64,000 bases of DNA from Syngnathus acus. Taxonomy: Eukaryota > Chordata > Actinopteri > Syngnathiformes > Syngnathidae. Made by a program: the position numbers and the translations under genes. A model generated the notes under the pieces. That model worked only from the letters and a program-made list of their open reading frames with translations, made no database searches and was not told where the DNA came from. Shown here in pieces: positions 48,401 through 60,400 of this stretch (its first letter is position 1; the number at the start of each line of letters is the position of its first letter). The stretch is from contig NC_051094.1 in NCBI RefSeq assembly GCF_901709675.1, positions 868,001 through 932,000 of the forward strand, written 5' to 3'.

Positions 48401-51400
48401 GCTTTCTTATTAAAAGACCACAAGTGGAGTGAGAACAAAATAAATTGTTCCAATAAAACAAGCAAAATGTTCATTTATTATATTTTTAAAAACAATAAAC
48501 GCATTTGTGGGACGAGTACCAATCAACCAGCGGTCGACCACCATTCATTGTTAAAGAAGCTGCAATAAAACTAAGGAATGTTACAATTGGTAGTCAGTAG
48601 AGTCGAAAATCCATTGCGAATTTATTGTACACAAAAATACGCCACTTGTTATGGCTGGTGTCCGCTTGAAAGGGATTTGAACTCATGCACAACATCAGCG
48701 CTAAATTTGAGAACTAGCATGTAAACTGTAAAACCTACAGAACACATGCATAAATCAATCAATAAATCAATGGGAGAAATAGAAGACTAAATAAACACAA
48801 ACAAACAAACAAACGTGCATCCAAAGTTAATTAGCAAGGAGCGCGCACAAGATTTGGGAGTGTGGGAGTGCAGCAAATAGCCTGGAGTGTCCAAAGCTGT
48901 TAGCCCACTTGTGCGCTTGCCAGCGACGTCTCTCTTTTCCGCCAAGATTCCTGAACAACCGATAGCTGATGTTTCGAGGTTAATATCCCCCCCCCTCGCA
49001 TCCTGTTTTGGAACTATAAATACTCGATAAGACATCCCGATTCCACATTATCGGATGTCGCTATGAGTTATCCTGAATGATAATCCTCGAATTTTTCTTA
49101 AGTGACATTTCAAAAATGTTCCTAATGTGACACTGGTGCCACCTTGTGTTCTTGGTGCTGACGCCATTTTTTATGCTTTTTTTTTTTTTGGTTGTTCATA
49201 TTGCAGAATTTGCATATGCTCCACCCACAAAAGCGCAAAAACAAACAAAAGTTAGCGCACATTTGGCAGATACGATCAGTTCAGATGTTAAAAAGTACTC
49301 ACAGGTTCCCCGGGCAGACCAGCAGGACCAGGATGACCTCTTTGTCCCTGTTGACCAAAAAACAACCAGTTAGAATTTGGTGAGAAATTGAGTCCAACGA
49401 TATGTGCGTGACCTATGCTCTTTGGAATTCCCTCATGTTGCTAATTCCTGATAAATGAAGCAGAGTACTGACAATAAAATATGCACTGATATGGCTTTAA
49501 AACCTGGCTCAGTCAGCCAGTCTCGAGCTCGGACTGCCTTGGAAACCAAAGCGTTTCTTGCAAGTCCCATCATGATCAGTTCAAACAGAAAAGTCGAAAA
49601 TCGTTGAAGAATCGTTGAATTTTTAACAGTCAGACCACATTGAGGAGAACCAGAATGAGACCAAAACATTTTGTATCGTTTACATTTTCAATTGTTTACC
49701 GATGTTTGGCCACTTGTAAAAATTCCGATTCAGTTTTGGACTCTGGACCAAAAAGCTGATGTCATGTTCTTCTTTACGCCGATTCAACAGTAGTGCCGTC
49801 TACTTTGCTATCATTTGCTTCAAGACACCATTAAGTTACAGTCTATTCCGAACAAGTGAGCTCATTCCTAACAAATAATCAAAAACTGAAACGATGATAA
49901 CGATCAAGTAACCATGTTGACAGCCCAAAAAAAAAAAAAAAAAGATTAGCGACTATCCAAACCCTTCACACGCTTTATTCTAATTCACAATCAAGGATTT
50001 GACAGGCATGTTTTATTTTTTTTTGCAATGTGCTTCGAATTAGCAATAAGTGGCCCAAAAAATCAAGGGAAGACTGAAAGACGGCCAAATAACCGCAATC
50101 CCGATCAGTCAGCAGACTTTAGTCCGCATAGAATAAGAAGTCTAAAAAAGAGCTTTGTTCGTCCTTTTTATGAGTCTTCAGACCACACAACAAAGCCACA
50201 ACAACACAGTTTGTCCGGCAGACATTAAAAATATTTTCCATGAAAAAATATAGAACGAATTCCCGCTCGGTGAAGATCCCACTACTCAGCAAATTACATT
50301 TGTGTGTTATTTCACCACCAAGAAAGCGTAAGAGCTTCTTTTCCAGTGGTCCAAAATCGTCATAGCTGGCAAGAGAAGGAAAAATCACAGCAGCCCAGAG
50401 CTGCGAAAACTCGACTCAAGTGTCGCTTTACAGCGCTGACCGTCTCCTTGGCAACCTTCACATTCTCCCAAGAGACTGAGGGGCTTTCTCTGGCACTGGG
50501 ACAGCCAGCTGACCAAAGAGATACAAAAATAATACAAATCATAATCGGCAAAAAATTCAACATAATAGAAAATGGATGGACGGGCTTATTGTATCCAAGC
50601 GTAATCAACATATGGAGGAGAGTGGCAAATGAACCATATGAGAGGCAGGCGACGTTTGAATCAAAAGCGCTGAGTCAGCTTGATTTTTGGTTGCGGGAAT
50701 ATGACCCAGATGATTTGTAAAGGAGTTAGTGGAGTGCAGCTGTGCACAAAGAGGTGCCTGATGGTCTTGAGTTGAGCCAAGGTGATTGCATCTCTATCAC
50801 TTTTTAAATTTGCCATTTAGAGTTGCAGTATGAACATGTGAAAAGGTTTAACCCAGATGTGTCCCAACTTGAGCCAGACTGTCAAGACAACGCCCAGCGA
50901 GAGATGACCATAAACCATCAGGAAGTAGATCAGCGTTTTCCCATGACTACATGTTCTATGACTCATGAGGAAAGAAGATCTTTTTTTTTTCACAGTCGGC
51001 ATTATTCGATTGCATAACACATTTCGATACATACTGTCATGTGAGCTTTTTTTCGCAGACCCCCCTCACCTGACCTTTTAGTTTATTGATAAGGAATCTT
51101 TGCTGCTTTCTTGCAACTTAACTCTAATCAGTTGTGAAACTGTAATGCCACACAAAAGCAATGTTTTGCCTTTGACTGTAGATCCCAGGAGATATACTCT
51201 TGCTCCACTAGTAAGTAAATTTAGGGTGGGTTCCTCCGAGGAAAAGCCGACACTGCCAGATGAATGTCAACAACTTTGGCCCTTTTTTTTCTTTTTTGCT
51301 GTTTCGAAGAATCGACATCAAAAACATCTGTGGAAAGTCTTGAATAATATATTATTATTCCTTTTATTCTTAATAATATTCCACCTGGAGCCAACTATTG

Positions 51401-54400
51401 TCGGACTCTTGGGGTTTCAGGGCAAAGGACTTTGTGTTGACCACTGCATTAGATCTGGGGGTAATTTTGCTAGCTAAACAAGGCTAATGTGATTTGGCAA
51501 TGCATTTGTTGAGTGCCTTTTTTTTTTTTCTTTCTTCTTAAATATTTGGTTATGAAGACACTGCTTCGATGCGAATTGAGCGAAGAGGACCGCAAATATG
51601 CAAGTGCTTGAGAGCAGGTGTCCGCGTTTACAACTTCCTTTGCTGTCCGTTTGGGAAACAACTCAACGGATAACCTGGGGGAGCGGTTCGCCTTGGAAAT
51701 CACTCTGGCTGTGCGATTCCAGAAAATACCAAAGTTTAGGGCCAAGGCCGAAATGCAAAGCACAAGGTCTTGAGCAGAAGACTTGGCTGCTCGTCATTAT
51801 CACTGTTGACGCGACGGGGCAAACACACACAAAAATAGACTGAGGATTTTTTAGTTGAGCGGGTGCTATTGTCACTTGAGCGTCCATAACACGAGCTTCA
51901 CTCTGCGAGCTTGGAATCTGACTTGCAGATGTTCAAACTACAGTGAATCCAGAACACAGGTGTGCTGCTGGATGCCTGCGTAGCTTTCCAGGCAATGGGC
52001 TAACATCCACTTTTTGGCTCTCAAATTGCCATTCCAGATCAGGGCAGGGAGGAGGAGGAGGAGGAGACTTGATATTCCGATGTCTGCTTAAAAGACAAAA
52101 TATGGCACATATGGGCCTGTAACATATGACAGATGCCTTCCTGCTTGACTCAAGTTCACGCGCAAACATAAACAGATTGAGATGGAACAGATGGGTCCTA
52201 CCTTTCGCCCGCACTGGCCAGGCGGTCCAGCATGGCCTTTGACACCAGGCTCTCCCTGCAAAAACAAAAGTGGGTCACACGTTCTTAGTCAGCGGCAGTA
52301 ATATCAGTCGCTGGTTGCAGAGGATAAAGAATGTCTCCCTGAACTCATGCTTCAAGTAAACTCGCTCAGCCATCTGCGACCCTGATAATGCTGTATAAAA
52401 TGAACGGATGGATTTTGGTGTCACTGAGGCGCGACGTACTTTTTGTCCTTCCGGGGCTTGACCAAGAGACAGTCCAGGATCACCTTTTTCTCCCTGGAAG
52501 AGAAGCATTGATTTGTTTTAGACGTTGCACTACACGCCAAAGGGCCCCCGGAACACTTTGTTTACATTCGCACTATCGGCAAGTAATGAGATCATCCTTC
52601 TTGTTGCTTCGTGTATTTACACAATCTCGCGGGCCATTTATGCCCTCCAGTAACTCGGTTTACACCGAGGAGTGACTGCGGAACATTCTTCTCCCTTTTC
52701 GGGCAGTGGGACCACTCGGTGCATTCTGGGTCAGCGTGCACATTTTTACTGCGAGAGCTCCGTTGGGGAAAAAAACCGAACATCACTGGCTTGGAGTACG
52801 TTTTCAACCAGAGCAGCCCGATCCAAGGTGGAACAAGTTGACACCGACGCCGTATCGTTGTATCAGCCAAGATTTGGCCATGGGACGTCGGTGGGAACTT
52901 TCTCCAGGTGGATTGTTTCAAAATGCGAGGAGCAAATCTCCAGCGCAGAGAAACATACTGTTCATACATCTTAGCCTGTTTTTGTTTAATTCCCAATCGA
53001 TCATGTAACGATTTCAACACCAAATGCGGTGACTTCTTTCAATTCTACCCTCCAGGCGATATTCATCTCAATTTTCGTCTTGGTGTCGAATATAACGGTC
53101 AGACAGTTCACAGTAGTGAGTCAGTGAGTGAACATGGTTTTGTTGCAATTTATCCTCATTACAGCCAGATCAGATAACAGAGGCAAAACAAACCTCACAA
53201 TCTACTTTTTGCTGGTTGAGTTGTGACGTGATGGCATGCGTTGATGGTGGCATAGGCGGTGGAAAACCGCCGCGGTTTAATACCTGACATAGAAACACCT
53301 CTCATTCCAGGAAAGTATCCCATACGCAAGTGACATCATCTTGACATATTATTCCTAGCAAGCTGCTCGCTTAACAAATCAAAGCTGGAACACATGCTGA
53401 TGTCAAGCAATTGTAAATGAGTCTGGCCGCCGCACTTGAAACTGCTCGCTTCACCCGAAAGGGAACGAGAGGCTTTTGAGGAGGTCAGAAGACTTGTTCA
53501 GTCTGGAAGATTTGACCCCAGTGAGAGGAAGTGGACTCAATATGTACTCAATAACTACATCTTACGCATCTTTTTGTTTCATATCTGCCAAGAGCATTGC
53601 AGAGAATGATGGAGGGCTTTGTTTTGCACATTTCCAAACTAATTCAAGTCTGATTTTTGTCATGTAAAGTTAGGAAGTCATCAGTTGGGATGGATACGCT
53701 TGATCGATTTTCACTTTTGTGTCATTTTAGTCAGAGTATGACATTCGTTAGCCGGGCAAACATAGCAATTAAAAGGGGGACGTCATCAGCTTGGGGAATA
53801 TAAAATGATTATTTTGTGACAATATGCACAAGAGTCGCTGGTAATGGCTGGAATGAGGTTCCCCAGGGTAGAAGTTGGAGCCCCCTGCAATTTGGGTCGG
53901 AGTCTTTTCTGATCTTGGGTTGATTGTCAACAAGCTGTCCTCACACAATGACCATATTTTTAATCATAAAAATGAAAATTTTGTGATGAAAAAAGGAAAC
54001 CAAAAAGTGTATCCCAAAATAAAACAAAAACGTAGACTTCTCAATGCCATACCTTCCTTCCAGGTGGTCCGGATAAACCCGGGTTTCCATGTGGGCCGAC
54101 AGGACCCTGAAAGCAAAGTAACCATACGTTTATAAGTTGTCCAACATGAAACACATTCTGAGATAAATAGAATTCTCAAAAGATTTTTTCCAATTGCCAT
54201 AATACGTTACCTGTACAGTTAATAAAGCTTTTATGAAGACGACTGGCTATTTCTATTATTGTTTCCATTATTTCCATCCATCCATCCATTTTCTGAACCG
54301 CTTAGTCCCCACGGGGTTCGCGGGGGTGCTGGAGCCTATCCCAGCCGTCAACGGGCAGTAGGCGGGGGACACCCTGATCCGGTTGCCAGCCAATCGCAGG

Positions 54401-57400
54401 GCACACAGAGACAAACAACCATTTGCACTCGCACTCACACCTAGGGACAATTTGGAGCGCTCAATCAGCCTACCAAGCATGTTTTTGGGATGTGGGAGGA
54501 AACCGGAGTGCCCGGAGAAAACCCACGCGGGCCTGGGGAGAACATGCAAACTCCACACAGGGAGGGCCGGAGGTGGAATCGAACCCGCACCCTCCTAACT
54601 GCGAGGCGGACGTGCTACCCACCATTATTTCCTATGGGAAAAATATTTTGAATAAATCACAAGTCGTCCACTATCCCAGAATGGCCCTTAAAGTTCCACC
54701 ATACGACTGCTAACACGTGTAGATGTATTCTTCCTTTTCCGGCAACTGTCTGGGGTCCGAGGCACGGCGACCAGGTCCTGGAGTTTACTTCCGGGTGTTC
54801 TGCGAGCCCTCATATGTCTCCCTCATGTCTCTCCTGCCGTAATGTCGGTTATTTTCCTTCCCCCTGCACTTTTCCACTGGTTAAACGGGGGTCCCGTGAT
54901 GTGAAGGCCACTCATCCATCACATCATATGCCCCCCCCCCCTCCTCCAGTGGCAAAGTATAGACATGTGATTTAAAACCTGCTCGGTTATAATTCTTTTA
55001 GCGACTCCAAATGTTTTGCCGAAAGCGAGTCAAACCAGGTGGGCAGAAATGAAAATACATTTTTATCGTTTATGGGATCGTAAATTGATGCAAACTACAA
55101 AGAGGGGGGCCTCTTGGAAAAATAAAGCACCATAAGGGATCCCTAGTGTTCGAAAAGCGCTGACGAGGCAAAATCGTACTCATTCAAATATATCCCAACA
55201 GGAAGCCGCTGTATCTTCTGCCCGTTCTTTGACTTCTTTGAGCGTTTGCGACGCGCTCCGCACTGGAGGTAAAAGAAAAGGATCAGATTCCACCTGGGTG
55301 ATCCTTTCCACATCTCTGTTTTTTATCTAACTTCACTTGTCAGCTTGTGGGGGAGAAGTCAAAGAACTCCAAAAGAACCTCCTGCCTTGCCTCTTTTCCC
55401 CCCACTCAAAAAAAAAAGAAGAAAAGCCCAAACCCTTCTTCCCCCTTGCAGGCGCTGGACATATGGAGACACTTAACAGAAGCTCATCCACAGATTTTCT
55501 TCTTCTTTTCTGTTTTTTATGCTCCAGATTACAACGTATGGAAATCATCATTGGCAGATAAGGAGCAAGAGAAACGGAGATACGAGCAGCCGGGCTCTTC
55601 TGATGACAAAACGCCAAGCTTGCGTTGGACAGACGTGCCTAAAGGTAACGACGTGACTTTGCGTTTTTGATGGACCATTAGTGCACAACAGACACACTCG
55701 CACCTGTTTTCTTCTGGCCTTAAAACACATCGACACCATAGTCACGACCTGATGAATGAACCTCAGAGTAGTTGCAACTGCAAAGACCTGCTGATCTCCA
55801 GACGGGGTCTTAAAACGCTTTTAATATGATGGAGACAAAGACTCTCTGTTGTTGAAAGGGCTCCACTGAGAAGATAGTTTCATGGGCAGGTGGAGTTCAT
55901 TCATACACCCCCGCACTCAACACTACAAGTAGGACTTTAAAGTCCTGCACTTGTTTGCCATTCCGTTTGTTAGTTAGCTGGTTGGGAGCGGACAGCTGCT
56001 GCCCATGTCAGATTCTGGATGCCATGTGTGGTTCCGCATCTTGACTCAAACCACAACAATACATTTCTCGTATCAACACTCCTCTCAAATTCCACACTGA
56101 AACACAATGTTCTTCATTGATCAACTAGACCTTGACATAGGAAATCGCTCAGTATGCCCCGACATCACAGGGGAGTGTGTAAAGGCACATGGAAGTGATA
56201 CACACACACACACACACAGCACAATTCAATGAATTTGTCCTTGAAGATCCTTCCGCAATGTCGGAAGTGCATACTCCAGACAAATGGAGACCACACAACA
56301 CGGTGTCAAACTCGAGGCCCGGGGGCCAGCTACGGCCCGCCACATCAAATTGTGCATCAACTTTATGTGTATTTACTAAAATTCCAAATTGGCTTCACTT
56401 TTTTTAACATGTATCTTTTTAAAACAGTTTTCACTACATACACTCAGAATGGCCCGCGACAAAAAATAAGTTTGACACCCCTGTTAAGCATTTTGAGTAG
56501 AATATTTCATTCTGTGATAAAGTGTTCCCTTCACTCACCCGTGGACCCCGCTTCCCTTGCTTTCCTGGCAATCCTGGAAGTCCTTGAAAGCCCTGGAAAG
56601 AATGATGTCAGATTAATTGTAAATTCCTCTTTATGACTCTGTAAAGGTCCTCGTAAAATAATGCAACAGCAGGTCTATTCGTGTCGGATTTTTAATGAAT
56701 GTCACATCAGCTATGACCAGTTCTTTAAATGCTGTTAAGGACCAGAAGGTAAAACTGCAGCTGGGTGAAATACTGGCAGGCCAGAAAATGTCTTATTAAG
56801 GGTGCAAGTGACCCTTACAAAGCCAATATTCCTCAAGCTAGTAAAGTCACTTGTGACATATAGAATTTGTGAGGCTACGCGCTTTAATGAAGGCCATTGG
56901 CAGGCTTTAAAACAATTTCATACATGGATTAGCAAGGCTCGCAAAGGTCAAAACTAATGAGGGATCTGAGGAACATGAGCTTGCTTGAGAAGTTAGCAGT
57001 GTTGGCTAGTTTTCCTTATGGCCCCAGCAATAACAAGAACAAGCTTGTTCTCGGGAGAATACAGCAGGAAGTCGTGCTCAATGAAATACACTTAGCATAA
57101 AACCAGAAAGGTTTGTTGTGTTGTTTAAAAGAGGCATTTTATGGAAATTGTATTCTTTCAACCAAAGCCCGCAGCATACGTGTGATTTGTCAAAAAGACT
57201 TCAGTAAATTTGGAAAAAATGAATTGTGAATGAAGACTTTAATTAGAATAAATAAATAATGAAAATAATAAGAATTATAATCAATCAATAAATAAAAAAT
57301 ATATAATAATAATAAAAAAAGATCTTTCCAAATTGACTGAAGAAATGGTGACCTGGACCATAGACAAAAAATACACGTAAACATGGGGTAGAACTTGTTA

Positions 57401-60400
57401 ACTGAAAGGCCGGAGCCCATATTGGAACCCAAGACCTCAGAACTGTGAGGCGGACCACAACCACTAGTAGGCGATGCTGTTGTACGTAGTTACAAAGTCA
57501 GTTATCATCAATGAATTTCTTTGTTTTCGTCACTCACTGGGAGACATATTCGCTTGGTAATCTTATCGTGACATGATTGTGATTAAAGATGATGATAGGA
57601 TATCAAAAACACGAAAAATAAATCAAAGTGTAGCGGTACGACTTCGGTAAGACTGCTGGAAAAAAACATGTGGAACAGTTGAAAGTCAGCCTTGACATTA
57701 TTTTCTTTACGTCAAATTTACAACTTGTGAAATAGACACCGCGTCAAGAATTTTGTGGGACAAATTGTACAGTTGCCATGGGAATCTGTGTAAACGACAT
57801 CAAATCACACGTCAGCGAGTGACACAGTCATGCGAAGCATCGGGAAGATGACCTTCACCACCCAAGTGATTGGCAGCGACTTCGACTCTCATTTAAATAG
57901 TCTGAGTGGCTCATAGAGCTGCGGTTTCCTTCACCGCCACAGAAGGAAAGATTTATTTCAAACCTTTTTTTTTTCGTGGGTCAAACATGTGCTAACGCAC
58001 GGAAGGTCTCTTTGACAATGGAAAATGTGTGTAAGCATTTTGTGTTTTGCAGAAAGACAGTGAACAAGACTGCAATGAAACATGCTGACGCAGCTAAATG
58101 CTAACGCTGCAAAGCTAGGTCAGTAGCAAAAATATTCATATTTAATCTTTAATCTAAACTCCATATGCTAAGTAGCACTTTTTAATATCAAACGTATGAC
58201 CAAATAATATCCATTTAGTCTGTAGTCCAAAGCAAAATGAGCACCGGAAACTAAATCCATGTTTTCAGTCTGCTAAAGCTAGCTAAAAATGAATCAAGGG
58301 TTGGTATGGATTTTTCAGTGGAACTGGTTAATTGTGCTTTTCTTCTAATATCGGGGTTTTGTCTAGCAGTCAGTCAGAAGAATCTGGGACTTCAGCACCG
58401 GCCACTGAGGTAATAGACTGTTTCTAAAACCACCTATTTCTAGCATGGCTAAAATGCAGATTTGATGTAAGAACAATAAGCTAAAGTCAGGGAAAGTGGA
58501 CATTCTAATTAGGATTTATCAACACAGAGATTCCAGGTTTACAAAACCTAAAACCCTAGAGACATACGTATTTAATATCCACGTCAGCAGGAATGAAGCC
58601 ACGAGCTCAGCCTTCCGTACAAATGAGAACCAAAATCGTATTAGGGATTAGCCCATATGCGTACGGCGGCCAAGAGTTATGAAATGGTATAATTAATCAT
58701 AATCGTTTGTAAAATAAACACTGCATTGCTGACAGAACTGTACCAGGAACTCTCGCACGCAAGTTGGAAAGAACCGACTTATCGTCTACACACTCACCGG
58801 AGGCCCTGGCTCTCCTTTAAGCCCAGGTGGTCCTGCCAAAAGTGAGACGAGGGTCGGTTCCAGGTCGAATGTTTGGAAGTCATCTCCGGCTGCAGGAGTG
58901 ACAGGAATAACGGGCATGGTTTGGACATCCTGCACGATGCTTACTTGAGGATCATTTTTTGGAGGCGCGTCGGTGGATAATTGCTGGAGAAAGTCGGATC
59001 TCAAGGAGGACGTCTCTGTGGATTCGCTTGTGGTCTGAAGTTTAGTCTCCGATGGTCTTGTAGAGGTCGGTACATCCGCCAATCCTTGGCCCTCTCTTTG
59101 CTTTGTGTCGGCGGTGGTTTGCAAAGGTAATTCCCATGTCGGTGGTGTCGGACTGGTCCAGAGAGACGTGGTCACAGTTTCTGTGGTTTTCCCCAACCCC
59201 GGAAGGTCCACTTGACTGCCGGCAACAGCGGGTTCAGGGGTCCAAGACATGGATGTGTCATTCCCAATTAGCAAATCATCTTTTGGGCCAAAAACGGATC
59301 CCTCGGCTGAGGAGGTAGTAGGTTCCGGGGATAACGCCAGCGCTGTTGTATGACTTGCGTTTGGATGGATGAAAATGAGAGGTAGCAGGGGTGCGAAGAC
59401 AGGCCGATACGTGTCGGCTTCTCTGCAGTGTTTCTTAACGTAATCGCAATAGTGACGAGCCGCCTCCGCTGACGGGTAGATATCGAACTGGCAGATGGCG
59501 CCTTCAAAGGGCACCGCGTTGTGGTTCGTTTTGCCCAGGACAAACGAGCCCTCCAGAGTAAGCCTTTCCTTCTTTTTGGATTGAAAATCTCCATGGAGGC
59601 TTTTGTTCCCGCAAGAGGTGTGCAGGGACACCCGCTGACCTCGGAATCCCAAGGCCAGACTGTGCCACCGGCCGTCGTGAACGTCATAGTCGAACGCCAC
59701 GGTGTTCCTGTGGCCCGCGTAAACAAGAAGCCGACCCGGTGTGAACTGCACACCGAGTTGCACTTTCCCTCTCTTGGACACGACGGCGAAAAGAAAGGCG
59801 CTGTTGACGCGGTGGACGGACAGACTGAGAATCAGGGAGAGATTGGCGCTGGTGAAGGAAGCCGGGATGACGCTACGCAAGGGCACCTGGATGTGTGCCC
59901 TCGGGGTGAGAATAACTCCAGACTTGAAGGGGATGATTCCATTCGGGACTGATGGAGCGCTCCAAGATGTTGACCCGCCTGACCTTTGCCCAGAGAGACC
60001 CAGCTCCTGCAGAATATCTACGTCTTCAAAACATACAGAGGAGAAGTCAGCAACCGCAAGCATTACACTGGAACATCACAAGGGGGGGGAACTTTTGTTT
60101 ATTTAGGTTGCGTGCACAGAATACGACATGATTCTGCAACTCCACAAAACATTTTGTTGTTCAGACTATAAAAGTTACATTTCCAGCATCTCGATGTTCA
60201 ACTTAAGGAAGAATTTCAAATATCATTCATATAACCACTGCGGTGGGGGGAATCATGTTATTTCTTCACCAAACCTAACGTCTAAACTGCCAGAAAATCT
60301 GATTTTCATTTCAAGACTGAGGCATCAATCAGTACTGTAGTCAAAGGTTTGACATAAAAAAAAAAAAAAGTCTCCTCCGTAGAAGTGCAGCCTCTGGTGT

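Larger units (their letters stand above)
49348..58797 (-). other. Largest COL24A1 introns (5' part of the gene)
   Basis: Introns 49348-52201, 52494-54052, 54107-56538 and 56593-58797. Recognised contents are a SINE (54276-54621), a SINE-head remnant (about 57404-57470), a hAT-like element (56299-56483), a GGA trinucleotide run near 52050-52066 and a short (AC)n near 56200-56218. The rest has no recognised function. Large 5' introns often hold enhancers in collagen genes, but nothing specific can be shown. Confidence 0.5.

Noticed and set aside
54259-54713. Several ORFs of 60-96 codons at 54.3-54.7 kb
   Set aside because: They are translations of the SINE, which is a non-coding pol III element.
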